Shown piece by piece: positions 9,518 through 18,632 of a DNA stretch of 64,000 nucleotides. This DNA is from Falsarthrobacter nasiphocae (GTDB taxonomy: Bacteria; Actinomycetota; Actinomycetes; Actinomycetales; Micrococcaceae), in assembly GCF_031456275.1 (NCBI RefSeq), contig NZ_JAVDUI010000001.1:558001-622000 (forward strand), in the 5' to 3' direction. A program made the position numbers and the translations under genes. Position 1 is the stretch's first letter, and each line of letters starts with the position of its first letter. The notes under the pieces were generated by a model. It saw only the letters and a program-made list of their open reading frames with translations, made no database searches and was not told the DNA's origin.

Positions 9518-10128
9518 CAGAACCGATCAGGCTGCTCCTGGCCGATGACCAGGCCCTCGTCCGCGGCGCCCTCGCGGCGCTGCTGACGCTCGAGGAGGAC
9601 ATTGAGGTCGTGGCCGAGGCCTCCCGCGGGGACGAGGTGCTCGGGCTTGTGCGTGAGGCCCGCCCGGATGTTGCGCTGCTGGACATTGAGATGCCGGGGA
9701 TCGACGGGATCGAGGCAGCCGCGCAGATCCGAGACGCGGGGCTTGGGTGCCGGGTGCTCATCGTGACGACGTTCGGGCGGCCCGGGTACCTCAAGCGGGC
9801 CCTCGCGGCCGGGGCAAGCGGGTTCATGGTCAAGGATGCGCCGGCGGAACGGCTCGCGGACGCGGTGCGCCGCGTCCACCGGGGCCTGCGCGTCATCGAC
9901 CCGCAGCTTGCCGAGGCGTCCCTCTTCGCGGGGGACTCCCCCTTGACGGAGCGGGAGACGGAGGTGCTCCGGGCCGCCGAGTTCGGGCAGCCGCTCGTGG
10001 ACGTGGCGGCGGCGGTGTCCCTGTCACTCGGCACGGTGCGGAACCACATGTCCTCGATCATCGCCAAGACGGGCGCCGGGAACCGGTTCGAGGCGGCCCG
10101 CGCCGCCCGCGAGAACGGGTGGCTGTAG
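9514..10128 (+). CDS. LuxR/NarL-family response regulator
   Basis: The 204-residue protein has an N-terminal receiver domain with acidic pocket DD at 11-12 and phospho-acceptor Asp57 in ALLDIEMPG. The switch Thr is in IVTTFGR and the conserved Lys in FMVKDAPAE. The C-terminal LuxR helix-turn-helix (LTERETEVLRAAEFG...LGTVRNHMSSIIAKTG) runs from about 148 to 195. It is the partner of the upstream kinase, with a four-base overlap. It probably controls the ABC exporter upstream. It converges on the FtsX-type permease gene, whose stop lies 16 bp away on the opposite strand. Confidence 0.95.
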   Translation: MTEPIRLLLADDQALVRGALAALLTLEEDIEVVAEASRGDEVLGLVREARPDVALLDIEMPGIDGIEAAAQIRDAGLGCRVLIVTTFGRPGYLKRALAAGASGFMVKDAPAERLADAVRRVHRGLRVIDPQLAEASLFAGDSPLTERETEVLRAAEFGQPLVDVAAAVSLSLGTVRNHMSSIIAKTGAGNRFEAARAARENGWL

Positions 10129-10143
10129 GCGCGGGCCAGCACC

Positions 10144-12726
10144 TCACCGCCGGCGGGCCTCCACCGCGAGCGCCACGGCCGGGGCCAGGAGCGCGACCGC
10201 GAGGCAGACAGCCAGGCTCGTGCCCACGTCGTTCCGAGCCATGAGGAGGACGTTGTCGTGGGGCATGACGGGGCGGTAGGCGAGGGCGGCCCCTGCGAGC
10301 GCCACGACGTGCCCCACGAGCGCAGGCAGCCCGGCCATGAGGCCCACCGAGGTGAACACGAGGCCCGCCCGCGCACGCCCGCCCAGCCCGATGCTGTCCA
10401 GGGCCCGCGCCATGGGCCGAGTCTCAGCGACGATGTGCATCGAGAGCCCAAACATCACCACGACCAAGAGCCCCGTCAGGACACGGTGCGCGAGGGCGAC
10501 TTCAGGCGGGAACGTGGATGTGTTCACCGCCCTGTGCGTGGAAATTCTCAAGTGGGGGAAGAGGCCGTCCAGGTGCGCGCGCTTGGCCGCGTCAGTCGCC
10601 GCCCGAGGCTGGTCCGTGTACACGTACTGAGACTCACGGATCTCCCACCCGGACCGGCGGACGGCGTCCATGCTGACGAACCCCATGACCCGGTAGACGT
10701 CTGCCCTGTATGCCACGACCCCGCTGAGCGGCGTGCTCACCAGCTTCTGGATCCGCGGGGGGCTGGTCTCGGGCTGAGGCCGTTGGCCGGGCATCTGACG
10801 CATGCGCTGACGCACCTCGACCTCGACCTCTTGACCGTCTGCGACGAGCCGCTCCGCCTGCCCCTCAGGCACGAGGATCCCGCCGCTGTGGAACACCTCG
10901 CGTTCTCGCGGTGTCAACGCGCGCTGGATGAGGCGTTCGAGGTCCTCGGCACTCTCCACCGCGGACGGGGTGCCATTGAGGTACTGCCTCCGCTCCTCAT
11001 CAGGGGGAGCCCAGAGCACGATGCTGCGGACGTGCACGGGCCCGCGCATTCCGGTCGCGGCTTCGAGCGCCTTCCGGTCAGCTTCAGAGACCTCTGCCTT
11101 CAGCTGGTCCACCGCGGTCACCCGGACCTGTCCCTCCAGCACGGGCGGCGTCATGACGCGCGCGGTCAGCATCTGCGAGATGGCCGCCGTGACGCCCACA
11201 CTGAGCGGCACGGCTGATGCGGCGACGACGACCGCGACCGTCAGTGCGCCGACGGCCGACTCGCGGTTGGCCCGTCGTAGCGCCATGGTCAGCACCCTCG
11301 GCAGCCGGCCCTTGCGATCCGTCAGGCACGAGAACGCCGCCCCTGCCGCCAGGGCGCAGGCCACGGTGGCAACCACGGCCCATCGTTGAACCTCGGACAC
11401 TCGCGAGAGCCCCGGGTACTCCACCGCGAGCCACGCCCCGCACGCAGCCGCTCCGAGGGCCAGCGCTCCGGTCACCCGGCGGGGACTCACAACCGCCGCC
11501 GCCTTGGCCGCCCATCCACCCCGCCGGGCCGCGCCGTCAGACGTTCTGCGAGTCAGAGCCGTCGGCAGGACGCCGAGCACCGCAGCCCCCAGCGCGATGC
11601 CCACAAGGGGGCCCACAGGCATGGGGGCGCTGAGCGGGCTGTCCGCAATCGGTTCGAGGACCCCGCGGAGGGCCATTCCCGCTGCGTCTCCTGCCACGAG
11701 GGCCAGTCCACCCGCACCGAGGATCCCGAGCATCCAGAGCCCCTCGCCGCTGGCGATCAGCCCCCGGCGGGGCAGGCCGTTCATCTCAGCCGACCGGCAG
11801 GCCTCCGAGAATCTGCGGGCCCCGATCCCGCTCGCGCCCCAGGCGAAGACGAGGGGGACCATGACCAGCGGCCCCCACCCGAGCACGGGTTTCATGGCAT
11901 TGAGGCGGGCCACCCAGGTGTCCGTGCGCCCGCGAGGGAAGGACTCGAAGGACGGAGCGATGTCTTCCTTGACCTCTGCCGGCTTGTGCGGGCTCGTCCG
12001 CGCCACCGCGGCGATCACCCGTTCGAGGACCTCGTCCGGCGCCTCCGCAGTGAACCGGATCGTCGCTGACGGGGAGGGCAGGAGCCCCGGGCGGCGCGCG
12101 AGTGCGGCGTGCACCCGCGATGTCGAGCCGGGTGCGCCGTATACGGCCGCGTCGTCGCCGTTGACGAAGACGTTGTCCACGATCCCCACGACCGTGAATG
12201 TTCCCCCGCCACCCGCGAGCGTCACGGTCTCCCCTGTCTTGTGGGGCCACCCGGGAGGCACGGCAATCTCCGTGACGGCTTGGGGCCACCGCCCCTCGAT
12301 GAGGCGGTACCGCTCGGGGTGGGTCTCATCCGTCCACTCCGCCTCCGTGAGGATGGCGTTCACCTCGCGCCCCGCGAGACGCACGGGCAATTCGAGGTGG
12401 GCGCGCGCCTCCTGCGCCCCGGCCTCGCGGGCCAAACGCTCGACGGCGTCCGGCGTGGCGCAGACGCCGCCGGACGCGCATTGCGAGCCCGGGATCATGA
12501 CGACGTGGTCGTAGGCGCCGACCGCCGCGGCTCGCACCTGCTCGAAGGACGTGCGGGTCGCGGCGACGAGGTGCAGCGTCGTCCCCAGAACTGCCATGGC
12601 AACGCTGTAGACAACAAGGCCGATGACGGCCGGTGTCCGGAGCCTCAAGCGCGCGCCGAGGCCCAGCAGGTAGAGCCAGGGACTCTGCGCTGGTGGCCAC
12701 TGCGGCGCGGGCGGGACGGCGGACAT
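10144..12726 (-). CDS. Large FtsX/MacB-type ABC transporter permease
   Basis: The 860-residue membrane protein has an N-terminal transmembrane helix (TPAVIGLVVYSVAMAVLGTT), an extracytoplasmic domain of about 230 residues and a block of about six helices. A second extracellular stretch of about 200 residues follows, then a final helical bundle ending LAVEARRR. This two-module layout suits permeases for envelope-stress or bacteriocin-related transport that use mechanotransmission, not a classic pore. The start codon shares one base with the stop of the ATPase gene, so they are coupled. The last eight codons are identical, base for base, to those of the DUF4184 gene 4 kb away. The substrate is unknown. 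Confidence 0.85.
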   Translation of the reverse strand: MSAVPPAPQWPPAQSPWLYLLGLGARLRLRTPAVIGLVVYSVAMAVLGTTLHLVAATRTSFEQVRAAAVGAYDHVVMIPGSQCASGGVCATPDAVERLAREAGAQEARAHLELPVRLAGREVNAILTEAEWTDETHPERYRLIEGRWPQAVTEIAVPPGWPHKTGETVTLAGGGGTFTVVGIVDNVFVNGDDAAVYGAPGSTSRVHAALARRPGLLPSPSATIRFTAEAPDEVLERVIAAVARTSPHKPAEVKEDIAPSFESFPRGRTDTWVARLNAMKPVLGWGPLVMVPLVFAWGASGIGARRFSEACRSAEMNGLPRRGLIASGEGLWMLGILGAGGLALVAGDAAGMALRGVLEPIADSPLSAPMPVGPLVGIALGAAVLGVLPTALTRRTSDGAARRGGWAAKAAAVVSPRRVTGALALGAAACGAWLAVEYPGLSRVSEVQRWAVVATVACALAAGAAFSCLTDRKGRLPRVLTMALRRANRESAVGALTVAVVVAASAVPLSVGVTAAISQMLTARVMTPPVLEGQVRVTAVDQLKAEVSEADRKALEAATGMRGPVHVRSIVLWAPPDEERRQYLNGTPSAVESAEDLERLIQRALTPREREVFHSGGILVPEGQAERLVADGQEVEVEVRQRMRQMPGQRPQPETSPPRIQKLVSTPLSGVVAYRADVYRVMGFVSMDAVRRSGWEIRESQYVYTDQPRAATDAAKRAHLDGLFPHLRISTHRAVNTSTFPPEVALAHRVLTGLLVVVMFGLSMHIVAETRPMARALDSIGLGGRARAGLVFTSVGLMAGLPALVGHVVALAGAALAYRPVMPHDNVLLMARNDVGTSLAVCLAVALLAPAVALAVEARRR
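10146..10170. repeat. 25-bp direct repeat, copy 1
   Basis: These 25 bases recur exactly at 14141-14165 in the same orientation. In this copy they cover the C-terminal codons of the FtsX-type permease (LAVEARRR and the first base of the stop). The two copies bracket the permease, its ATPase and the secreted small protein. Three further bases upstream also match, with one mismatch between. Confidence 0.85.
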
Positions 12727-13391
12727 CAGGCGGCCTCGACCTCGCCATCAACGAGGTGGACCGTGGCATCGGCCCAGTCACCGACGAGCGGGTCGTGCGT
12801 GGCGACGAGTACGGTGACGCCCTCGTCGGCCGCACGGCGGAAGGTCTCGAAAACGACGCGCGCGGAACCGCGGTCCAATGCGCCGGTCGGCTCGTCCGCG
12901 AGGATCACTGTGCGGCCGCCGACGAGAGCCCGGGCAATCCCGACGCGCTGCTTCTGCCCACCCGAGATCTCATCCGGGAAGCGGTCCGCGAGCTCCGCCA
13001 GGCCGAAGAATTCCAGCCCTTCCAATGCATCCTTGCGGGCCTCGGCACGGGAGAATCCGCGCCCGCGCAGGGGCAGCTCCACGTTCTCGACGGCCGAGAG
13101 CTCCGGCAGCAGGAGGTGCTCCTGGAAGACGACGCCCACGGCCTCGAGGCGGATCGCGCTGCGCTGGCGCGGCTTCAGGGCGGAGAGCTCGCGGCCGGCC
13201 ACCGTGACCTGCCCCTCGTCCGCGCTCTCGAGCCCGGCGAGGATGCGGATGAGGGTGCTCTTCCCGGAGCCGCTGACGCCCATGAGCGCGGTGAAGGAGC
13301 CCTTGGGGAGGTCCAGCGAGACGCCCCGCAGAACGGGGACGGCGTGCTGGCCCGAGCCATAGGACTTGGAAACGGAAGTGCACGTGATCAT
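12726..13391 (-). CDS. ABC transporter ATP-binding protein (LolD/MacB-type)
   Basis: The 221-residue ATPase has Walker A GVSGSGKST (residues 38-46), signature ISGGQKQ (142-148), Walker B ILADEP (163-168) and the GALD D-loop. Its short length and sequence style (MITCTSVSKSYGSG...VPVLRGVSLDLPKGSF) place it with LolD/MacB/BceA-like ATPases that drive FtsX-type permeases. It overlaps the 860-residue permease gene by one base (TGATG). A secreted small-protein gene lies 80 bp upstream on the same strand, and the three may form one transcription unit. Confidence 0.93.
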   Translation of the reverse strand: MITCTSVSKSYGSGQHAVPVLRGVSLDLPKGSFTALMGVSGSGKSTLIRILAGLESADEGQVTVAGRELSALKPRQRSAIRLEAVGVVFQEHLLLPELSAVENVELPLRGRGFSRAEARKDALEGLEFFGLAELADRFPDEISGGQKQRVGIARALVGGRTVILADEPTGALDRGSARVVFETFRRAADEGVTVLVATHDPLVGDWADATVHLVDGEVEAA

Positions 13392-13471
13392 GGCGTCCTT
13401 TCCTCAGGTGTGGACGGCGGGGCAACCCTGGCGGAGGCTGCCCCGCTGCAGCAGAGCGTCAATTGAGACCG

Positions 13472-13840
13472 CTAGCAGCCCCGATCCATCCGCCAGGAAG
13501 AGGCGCGGTCGTTAGCCCAGTCGCCCACATAAGCGACGGCTTGACCGCTCCACATCGTCCAGCACGCCCCTCGCCCGTTGCTGTGGTCATAGAACGCGGC
13601 GTTGTAGCCGCTGTTGTTGTAGTAGGAAGACAACTCATCGCTGTTCCACCAGGAGATGTTCTGAAGACCCTGACCGCCCCAACGCCAGTTCAATGAGCCG
13701 GAGAAATTGGCGTCGTTCCAAAAGCAGACAGCGCCAGGTGGGCAGTCAGAGAGCGCCGCCTCGGCCGGCACTGCGAGGGTGGTGGTCGCCGCCGCGGCCA
13801 CGGCGGCGCCAGCGAGCAGTCGTCGGAAGAACTGGGACAT
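13472..13840 (-). CDS. Secreted small protein, peptidase inhibitor family I36-like
   Basis: A 122-residue precursor. The signal peptide MSQFFRRLLAGAAVAAAATTTLA ends near AVPAEA, and the mature part is about 93 residues. The mature protein opens with CPPGAVCFWNDANFSG, the pattern of I36/SMPI-like (beta-gamma crystallin fold) proteins. It has four cysteines, enough for two disulfides, and is rich in Trp, Tyr and Asn. The ATG at 13840 follows AAAGGAGCGATCC, a strong ribosome site, whereas the frame upstream of it (to 13900) does not. The family includes Streptomyces metalloprotease inhibitors, but most members are uncharacterised. The co-directional ABC genes suggest an exported or self-protecting function (inference). 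Confidence 0.85.
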   Translation of the reverse strand: MSQFFRRLLAGAAVAAAATTTLAVPAEAALSDCPPGAVCFWNDANFSGSLNWRWGGQGLQNISWWNSDELSSYYNNSGYNAAFYDHSNGRGACWTMWSGQAVAYVGDWANDRASSWRMDRGC

Positions 13841-13906
13841 GGATCGCTCCTTTCGCGATGCGTTCCGCACGGGGTTCCGTCCGGGTGACCTCTCAGTCAT
13901 ACCATC

Positions 13907-13934
13907 ATGTTATATAGAACACATGAACGTGCAA
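13907..13934 (-). promoter_or_regulatory. Putative promoter for the I36-like protein gene
   Basis: On the minus strand TTGCAC (13934-13929) and TAACAT (13912-13907) are separated by 16 bp in an unusually AT-rich island (TATATAACATGATGG). It lies about 65 bp upstream of the ATG at 13840, a sensible distance for a sigma-70-type promoter. No transcription data support it. Confidence 0.4.
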
Positions 13935-14138
13935 TGAATGACGCCTGAGACTTCCCCGCCAGTTTCCTGGGGACGGCGCACCACCGCAAGCGAAGAGCCT
14001 CGCGCGAGCTGCTCGGACCCCGGTCAAACTGCGTCAACTCCAAAACATCCACGCACGGATCGAGACGCGTTTCCGGGGCTGGATCCCGCCAAAGGCGGCG
14101 TGGTTTGACCAACGATGACGTGGTTCGGCAACGGCGCC

Positions 14139-14894
14139 TTACCGCCGGCGGGCCTCCACCGCGAGCCGCCACCCTGCGGCCATGAGGAGGGCTGTCGCGG
14201 CGGCCCCCGTCGTCGCCCACGTGACCCCGCCGAAGATATAGGCGCGGAAGCCGGATGCCCCTGCGATGGCCACCACCAGCACGCGCCACGCCGCCATGAC
14301 GAGGCCCACGGTGACGGGAGCCCAGACGAGCAGGGCCCGGTCGGTCTCGGTGTCGAAGACGAGCGGGGCGGCGTCGCGCCGAACGACCCGGGACGCGCGC
14401 CAGCGCCGCGCGCACCAGACCGCCAGCGCCGCAGCCCCCACCACGGAGCTGCCGTACTGGAGCCAGGTGTAGACGGGCGCGGGCCCCAGCTGGACGGTGA
14501 GGGGCCCGCCTTCCTGAGCGAGGAAGGAGGTGTCGTGCGTGAACACGTCCCAGGCCACGTGAGTCCAGGCGCCAATGGCGGCCGAGGGGGCCGCGTAGCA
14601 CCACCAGCGCAGGCTTCGGCGGGCCCCCGGCTCCGCCCACCGCTTCCACGCCGTGGGCACCACCGCGTCATAGGCCGGGAAGAGCACGCGCTCCCACAGC
14701 CACAGCACCGCGAGCGCGGCGGCCACGTCCACGGTCACCACGCCGATGAGGGCATGCGAATACACGTAGATCCACGGCGTAGGGATGAAGTGCGGCAGGT
14801 CCGGGACCATCGCCCCGATGACCAGCGCGGGGAAGATGAGCCGCGTGCGCCGAAGCGGCACGACGGCGAGCGGGTGCGCCATCGTCAGCGGCAC
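14139..14894 (-). CDS. DUF4184 family membrane protein
   Basis: The 251-residue protein starts at a GTG preceded by CAGGAGG and opens with MPLTMAHPLAVVPLRR, then IFPALVIGAMVPDLPHFI. This His/Asp-bearing start is characteristic of DUF4184 and related membrane-bound metal-dependent hydrolase-like proteins. A second His motif, GAWTHVAWDVFTHD, is at about residues 107-120. About six transmembrane segments are apparent. The function is unknown. The final eight codons are identical to those of the FtsX-type permease at 10144. The gene lies 31 bp from ispH, which is on the same strand. Confidence 0.75.
   Translation of the reverse strand: MPLTMAHPLAVVPLRRTRLIFPALVIGAMVPDLPHFIPTPWIYVYSHALIGVVTVDVAAALAVLWLWERVLFPAYDAVVPTAWKRWAEPGARRSLRWWCYAAPSAAIGAWTHVAWDVFTHDTSFLAQEGGPLTVQLGPAPVYTWLQYGSSVVGAAALAVWCARRWRASRVVRRDAAPLVFDTETDRALLVWAPVTVGLVMAAWRVLVVAIAGASGFRAYIFGGVTWATTGAAATALLMAAGWRLAVEARRR
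14141..14165. repeat. 25-bp direct repeat, copy 2
   Basis: An exact repeat of 10146-10170 in direct orientation. Here it encodes the C-terminal LAVEARRR of the DUF4184 protein. The spacing between copies is 3995 bp start to start, and the two copies enclose the complete I36-like/ABC module. Confidence 0.85.
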
Positions 14895-14925
14895 GGGCGC
14901 GCCTCCTGGCTACAGAGCATTGACC

Positions 14926-16014
14926 CTAGGCGCGCGGGCGGACGCCGCGTCCACCGAGGCCGCGGGACTCGTCCCCGTGGGCCTTGAGCGTGGCGCGCAG
15001 CTCCTTCGGCAGGGAGAACAGGATGTCCTCCTCGGCCTCGACCACTTCTTCCACGTCCGTGTACCCGTACTCGGAGAGCAGGCTGAGGACGTCGCGGACG
15101 AGGACCTCGGGGACGGACGCGCCGGACGTGACGCCCACGGTCTGCGCGTCGACGAACCAGGACTCGTCCACCTGGTGCGCGAAGTCCACGCGGTACGCAG
15201 CCTTGGCGCCGTACTCGAGAGCCACCTCAACGAGGCGCACGGAATTGGAGGAGTTCGCGGAGCCGACCACGATGACGAGGTCCGCCTGCGGGGCAATCTT
15301 CTTGATGGCGGCCTGGCGGTTGCTCGTCGCGTAGCAGATGTCGTCCGAGGGCGGGTCCTGGAGGTTGGGGAACCGCTTGCGGAGCCGGCGGACGGTCTCC
15401 ATGGTCTCGTCCACGGAGAGCGTGGTCTGGGAGAGCCAGATGAGGCGGTCCGGGTTCTTGACCTGGATGGTCTCGGCTTCCTCGGGGCTGTTGACGATCT
15501 GGGTGGCCTCGGGTGCCTCGCCGTACGTGCCCTCGACCTCCTCGTGGCCCTCGTGGCCGATGAGGAGGATCTCGTAGTCGTTCTTCGCGAACCTGACGGC
15601 CTCGCGGTGGACCTTGGTGACGAGGGGGCACGTGGCGTCGATGGTCTGCAGGCCGCGCTCTTCGGCGGCGTTGACCACGGCAGGCGAGACGCCGTGAGCC
15701 GAGAACACCAGCATGGCCCCTTCAGGCACCTCGTCCGTCTCCTCGACGAACACGGCACCCTTGGCCTCGAGCGTCTCGACGACGTGCTTGTTGTGGACGA
15801 TCTGCTTGCGCACGTACACGGGCGGGCCGTAGTGCTCAAGGGCCTTCTCCACGGCGATCACGGCACGGTCCACACCGGCGCAGTACCCGCGGGGGGCCGC
15901 GAGGAGGACGCGCTGGGGGCCGGCGTTGGTCCGGGCTGCGTCGATCTCCGCGCGGGATGCCCGGGTGCGGGGCATGGGGGGAAGCCCGAGGGAAACGGTG
16001 GTCGTGTCAGTCAT
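14926..16014 (-). CDS. ispH: 4-hydroxy-3-methylbut-2-enyl diphosphate reductase
   Basis: The last enzyme of the MEP isoprenoid pathway, reducing HMBPP to IPP and DMAPP with an iron-sulfur cluster. The 362-residue protein has the three cluster cysteines at about residues 45 ([12 protein letters not shown]), 129 (DATCPLV) and 227 ([11 protein letters not shown]), plus HNKHVV and the [11 protein letters not shown] loop near the C-terminus. I chose the ATG at 16014, because the open frame upstream to 16404 is arginine/alanine-rich shadow sequence of the next gene. A short C-terminal tail rich in Gly and Arg extends past the usual end. It lies between a DUF4184 gene and a membrane-protein gene on the same strand. 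Confidence 0.96.
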   Translation of the reverse strand: MTDTTTVSLGLPPMPRTRASRAEIDAARTNAGPQRVLLAAPRGYCAGVDRAVIAVEKALEHYGPPVYVRKQIVHNKHVVETLEAKGAVFVEETDEVPEGAMLVFSAHGVSPAVVNAAEERGLQTIDATCPLVTKVHREAVRFAKNDYEILLIGHEGHEEVEGTYGEAPEATQIVNSPEEAETIQVKNPDRLIWLSQTTLSVDETMETVRRLRKRFPNLQDPPSDDICYATSNRQAAIKKIAPQADLVIVVGSANSSNSVRLVEVALEYGAKAAYRVDFAHQVDESWFVDAQTVGVTSGASVPEVLVRDVLSLLSEYGYTDVEEVVEAEEDILFSLPKELRATLKAHGDESRGLGGRGVRPRA

Positions 16015-16055
16015 GGTTCCGGTGCCTGTCGATCGGGAAGACTCTCCGGTCAAGT

Positions 16056-16904
16056 CTAGGCGGTGACGTACGGGTGCCGCCGTTCCTTCGCCCTCAGCCC
16101 AACCCCCACGCCGATGAGCACGAGGACGGCCCCGGCCCCGGCGAGCCACAGCGCCTCCGCCTGGATGCTCGGCACGGCCTGCTCCCCCAGCTTCTGCACG
16201 AGGAGCGCGCCGAGCCCTCCTCCCGGGACGGTGCCCGCGAGCCACCCGGGCACGTGGTCGCCTACTGCTCGGCCGACGACGGCGCCCGCGATGAGCCCGG
16301 CCCCCATGAGCGAGAGCGCGAGCCCGCGCCGGCGCGCCACGTAGACCGTCGCAGCGCCGAGCACGAGGGCGAGCGGCAGCAGCCACGCCCACCACCCGGA
16401 CCATGCGTCGAGCAGGCTGAAGAGGTTGTGGCCCCAGAGGGACGGCGTGGGCACGTCGACGGCGAGGGGCGTGTCGAGCGGGACGGTCTGCCCGAAGTTC
16501 CGCGTCACCGAGTCCAGGCCCAGCTGCGCGAGCGGGCGCATGTCGAAGCTCAGCCCGTGGCCACTGCTGAACGCCGAGGCATGCCCGGACATGAGGACCG
16601 CGTGCGCGGCGGTGAGGAACTGGTCCTGCGAGAAGAGCCCGTCAAGGGCCCCTCGGATGATCTCGGCAATCTTGGCCCGGAACATGTCCAGGAGCGGGAA
16701 GACCTCCACAGCGCGGGCGGTGGCCAGGTCAGTGGCCGCGGCGGCGAGGTTGGACTGCACAGCGTCGTCGGAGGCAATGGGGCCGGAGAGCTGCTGGAAC
16801 CCGTCCTGGCCCACGAGGTGGCGGGCCAGCCAGCCGGAGATGGAGGCGCCGATGGCGGACAGGACCGCGAGAAGGCCAGTCAGGCCAGCGAGGGAAGTGC
16901 GCAC
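16056..16904 (-). CDS. Hypothetical membrane protein
   Basis: About 282 residues with an N-terminal transmembrane helix ([21 protein letters not shown]). An extracytoplasmic region of about 140 residues follows ([24 protein letters not shown]...), then three C-terminal helices and the basic end [13 protein letters not shown] prefer the GTG at 16904, which has AAGGA eight bases upstream; a GTG at 16943 in the same frame is possible. The organisation, one helix then an ectodomain then a helical bundle, occurs in many actinobacterial membrane proteins, but I do not recognise the family. It is divergent from xseA and lies 41 bp upstream of ispH. Confidence 0.75.
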   Translation of the reverse strand: MRTSLAGLTGLLAVLSAIGASISGWLARHLVGQDGFQQLSGPIASDDAVQSNLAAAATDLATARAVEVFPLLDMFRAKIAEIIRGALDGLFSQDQFLTAAHAVLMSGHASAFSSGHGLSFDMRPLAQLGLDSVTRNFGQTVPLDTPLAVDVPTPSLWGHNLFSLLDAWSGWWAWLLPLALVLGAATVYVARRRGLALSLMGAGLIAGAVVGRAVGDHVPGWLAGTVPGGGLGALLVQKLGEQAVPSIQAEALWLAGAGAVLVLIGVGVGLRAKERRHPYVTA

Positions 16905-16994
16905 GCTCCCTATCCTTCCACGCGCAGCTGATGAGTTGTCCACAATGTCCGCGACGTTCGCCCGAAACGGCCGCGGATCGGATTAGATGGAGGC

Positions 16995-18305
16995 ATGACT
17001 TCAGACGAGACGGCCCCGCCCCCGGCCACCGCCGGGGAGACCACCCCGGAGCGGCCCTGGCCTGTGCGGGTTTTCGCCTCGAAGCTCAAGACGCATGTCG
17101 AGCGCGCGCCCCGGGCCTGGGTGGAGGGGCAGCTCGTGGAGCTCAACCGCCGCGGCCAGAACACGTTCATGGTGCTCCGGGATGCGGACGAGGAAGTCTC
17201 TCTGCCCGCGAGCGCCTGGGGCAACCAGGCCAACACGAGCGCGCCGGGCATCGAGGTGGGCGCGCGGGTCGTCGCGGAGATCCGCCCCCAGATGTGGCTC
17301 AAGACGGGCCGTCTCAGCATGAACGTGACGGGCATCCGGCCGGTTGGTCTGGGTGACCTCCTGGCGCGGATCGAGCAGCTGCGGCGGAGCCTTGCGGACG
17401 AGGGCCTGTTCCGGCCGGACCGCAAGCGCCCGCTGCCCGCGCTGCCGGGGCGGATCGGCCTCATCACGGGCCGGAACTCGGACGCGGAGAAGGACGTGCT
17501 GCGCAATGCGACCCTCCGCTGGCCCGCGGTCCAGTTCGAAATCCGGAACGTCGCCGTGCAGGGCACGCGGGCCGTCCCCGAGGTCATGGAGGCCCTCGCC
17601 GAGCTGGACGCGATGGATGCGGTGGACGTCATCGTCATCGCTCGCGGCGGCGGCGCCCTCGAGGACCTGCTGCCGTTCAGCGACGAGTCCCTCGTCCGCG
17701 CGGTGGCGGCGGCCCGCACCCCGGTTGTCAGCGCCATCGGGCACGAGGCGGACCGGCCCGTGCTCGACGACGTCGCGGACCTGCGCGCCTCGACCCCCAC
17801 GGACGCGGCGAAGCGGATTGTGCCGGACATCGCCGAAGAGCGGGAGCGCCTCGCCGCGGCCCGCTACACCCTGACGCGCGCCGTGACCATGCGGATTGAG
17901 CGGGAGCGGGAGAGGATCGCGGGGCTGCGCTCGCGCCCCGCGCTCCTGCGCCCCGAGACCATCGCCGAGACCCAGCGCGAGCGCCTCACCCTGACCGTGG
18001 AGCGCCTGCGCCGCACCATGGACCTGCGCGTGGACCGGGAGGCGACCCACGTGGAGCACACGCTGGCTCGGGTCCGCTCCCTCTCGCCGCAGCACACGCT
18101 GAACCGCGGGTACGCGGTCGTCCAGAAGGGCTCGGCCGTCGTGACGGACGCCGCGGACCTTGCGCCCGGGGACGAGATCCGCGTCCTCCTGGCGCGCGGC
18201 CGGGTGCTCGCGAGCGTCACGGGCGCGGAGGGCTCCCCGCCCTCCCCTCATGACGACGACGCGGCCGCCGCACAGACCACCGACACCCCGAAGGACACCC
18301 CATGA
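16995..18305 (+). CDS. xseA: Exodeoxyribonuclease VII large subunit
   Basis: The 436-residue protein has an N-terminal OB-fold (WPVRVFASKLKTHVERAPRAWVEGQLVEL) and the catalytic block GLITGRNSDAEKDVLRN...DVIVIARGGGALEDLLPFSDE...SAIGHEADRP. Coiled-coil-forming helices follow to residue ~360, and the usual terminal segment has LSPQHTLNRGYAVV. The enzyme degrades single-stranded DNA in mismatch and damage repair, in complex with many small subunits. The gene begins directly after GGAGGC and overlaps xseB by four bases. The N-terminal extension is slightly longer than in E. coli. Confidence 0.96.
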   Translation: MTSDETAPPPATAGETTPERPWPVRVFASKLKTHVERAPRAWVEGQLVELNRRGQNTFMVLRDADEEVSLPASAWGNQANTSAPGIEVGARVVAEIRPQMWLKTGRLSMNVTGIRPVGLGDLLARIEQLRRSLADEGLFRPDRKRPLPALPGRIGLITGRNSDAEKDVLRNATLRWPAVQFEIRNVAVQGTRAVPEVMEALAELDAMDAVDVIVIARGGGALEDLLPFSDESLVRAVAAARTPVVSAIGHEADRPVLDDVADLRASTPTDAAKRIVPDIAEERERLAAARYTLTRAVTMRIERERERIAGLRSRPALLRPETIAETQRERLTLTVERLRRTMDLRVDREATHVEHTLARVRSLSPQHTLNRGYAVVQKGSAVVTDAADLAPGDEIRVLLARGRVLASVTGAEGSPPSPHDDDAAAAQTTDTPKDTP

Positions 18306-18559
18306 ACGCAGAGAACCAGACCGAGCAGAACCAGACCACGAGCAGCCCAGACTTCGCCGACATCGACTCGCTCAGCTATGAGGAGGCCCGGGACGAGCTC
18401 GTCTCCGTGGTGACCAAGCTGGAGACGGGCGGCGCCCCGCTCGAAGAGTCCATCGCCCTGTGGGAGCGCGGCGAGGTCCTCGCGGCCCGGTGCGAGGCGC
18501 TGCTCGACGGCATCAAGGGCCGCCTCGACGCCGCCCGCGCGGCTCAGCAGCCCGAGTAG
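18302..18559 (+). CDS. xseB: Exodeoxyribonuclease VII small subunit
   Basis: The 85-residue protein has the XseB signature SYEEARDELVSVVTKLETGGAPLEESIALWERGEVLAARCEALL. It overlaps xseA by four bases (ATGA), so the subunits are translationally coupled. Several copies bind the large subunit's C-terminal helices. The acidic Gln/Asn/Thr-rich leader of about 20 residues is not conserved in the family. Confidence 0.95.
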   Translation: MNAENQTEQNQTTSSPDFADIDSLSYEEARDELVSVVTKLETGGAPLEESIALWERGEVLAARCEALLDGIKGRLDAARAAQQPE

Positions 18560-18632
18560 GCCCCGAAACGAGTCCCCTCCGTCCGGCGGCCTTCCCCACG
18601 AAGCCGGCAGCCGGGCCCAGCCGTGGGGTGCC

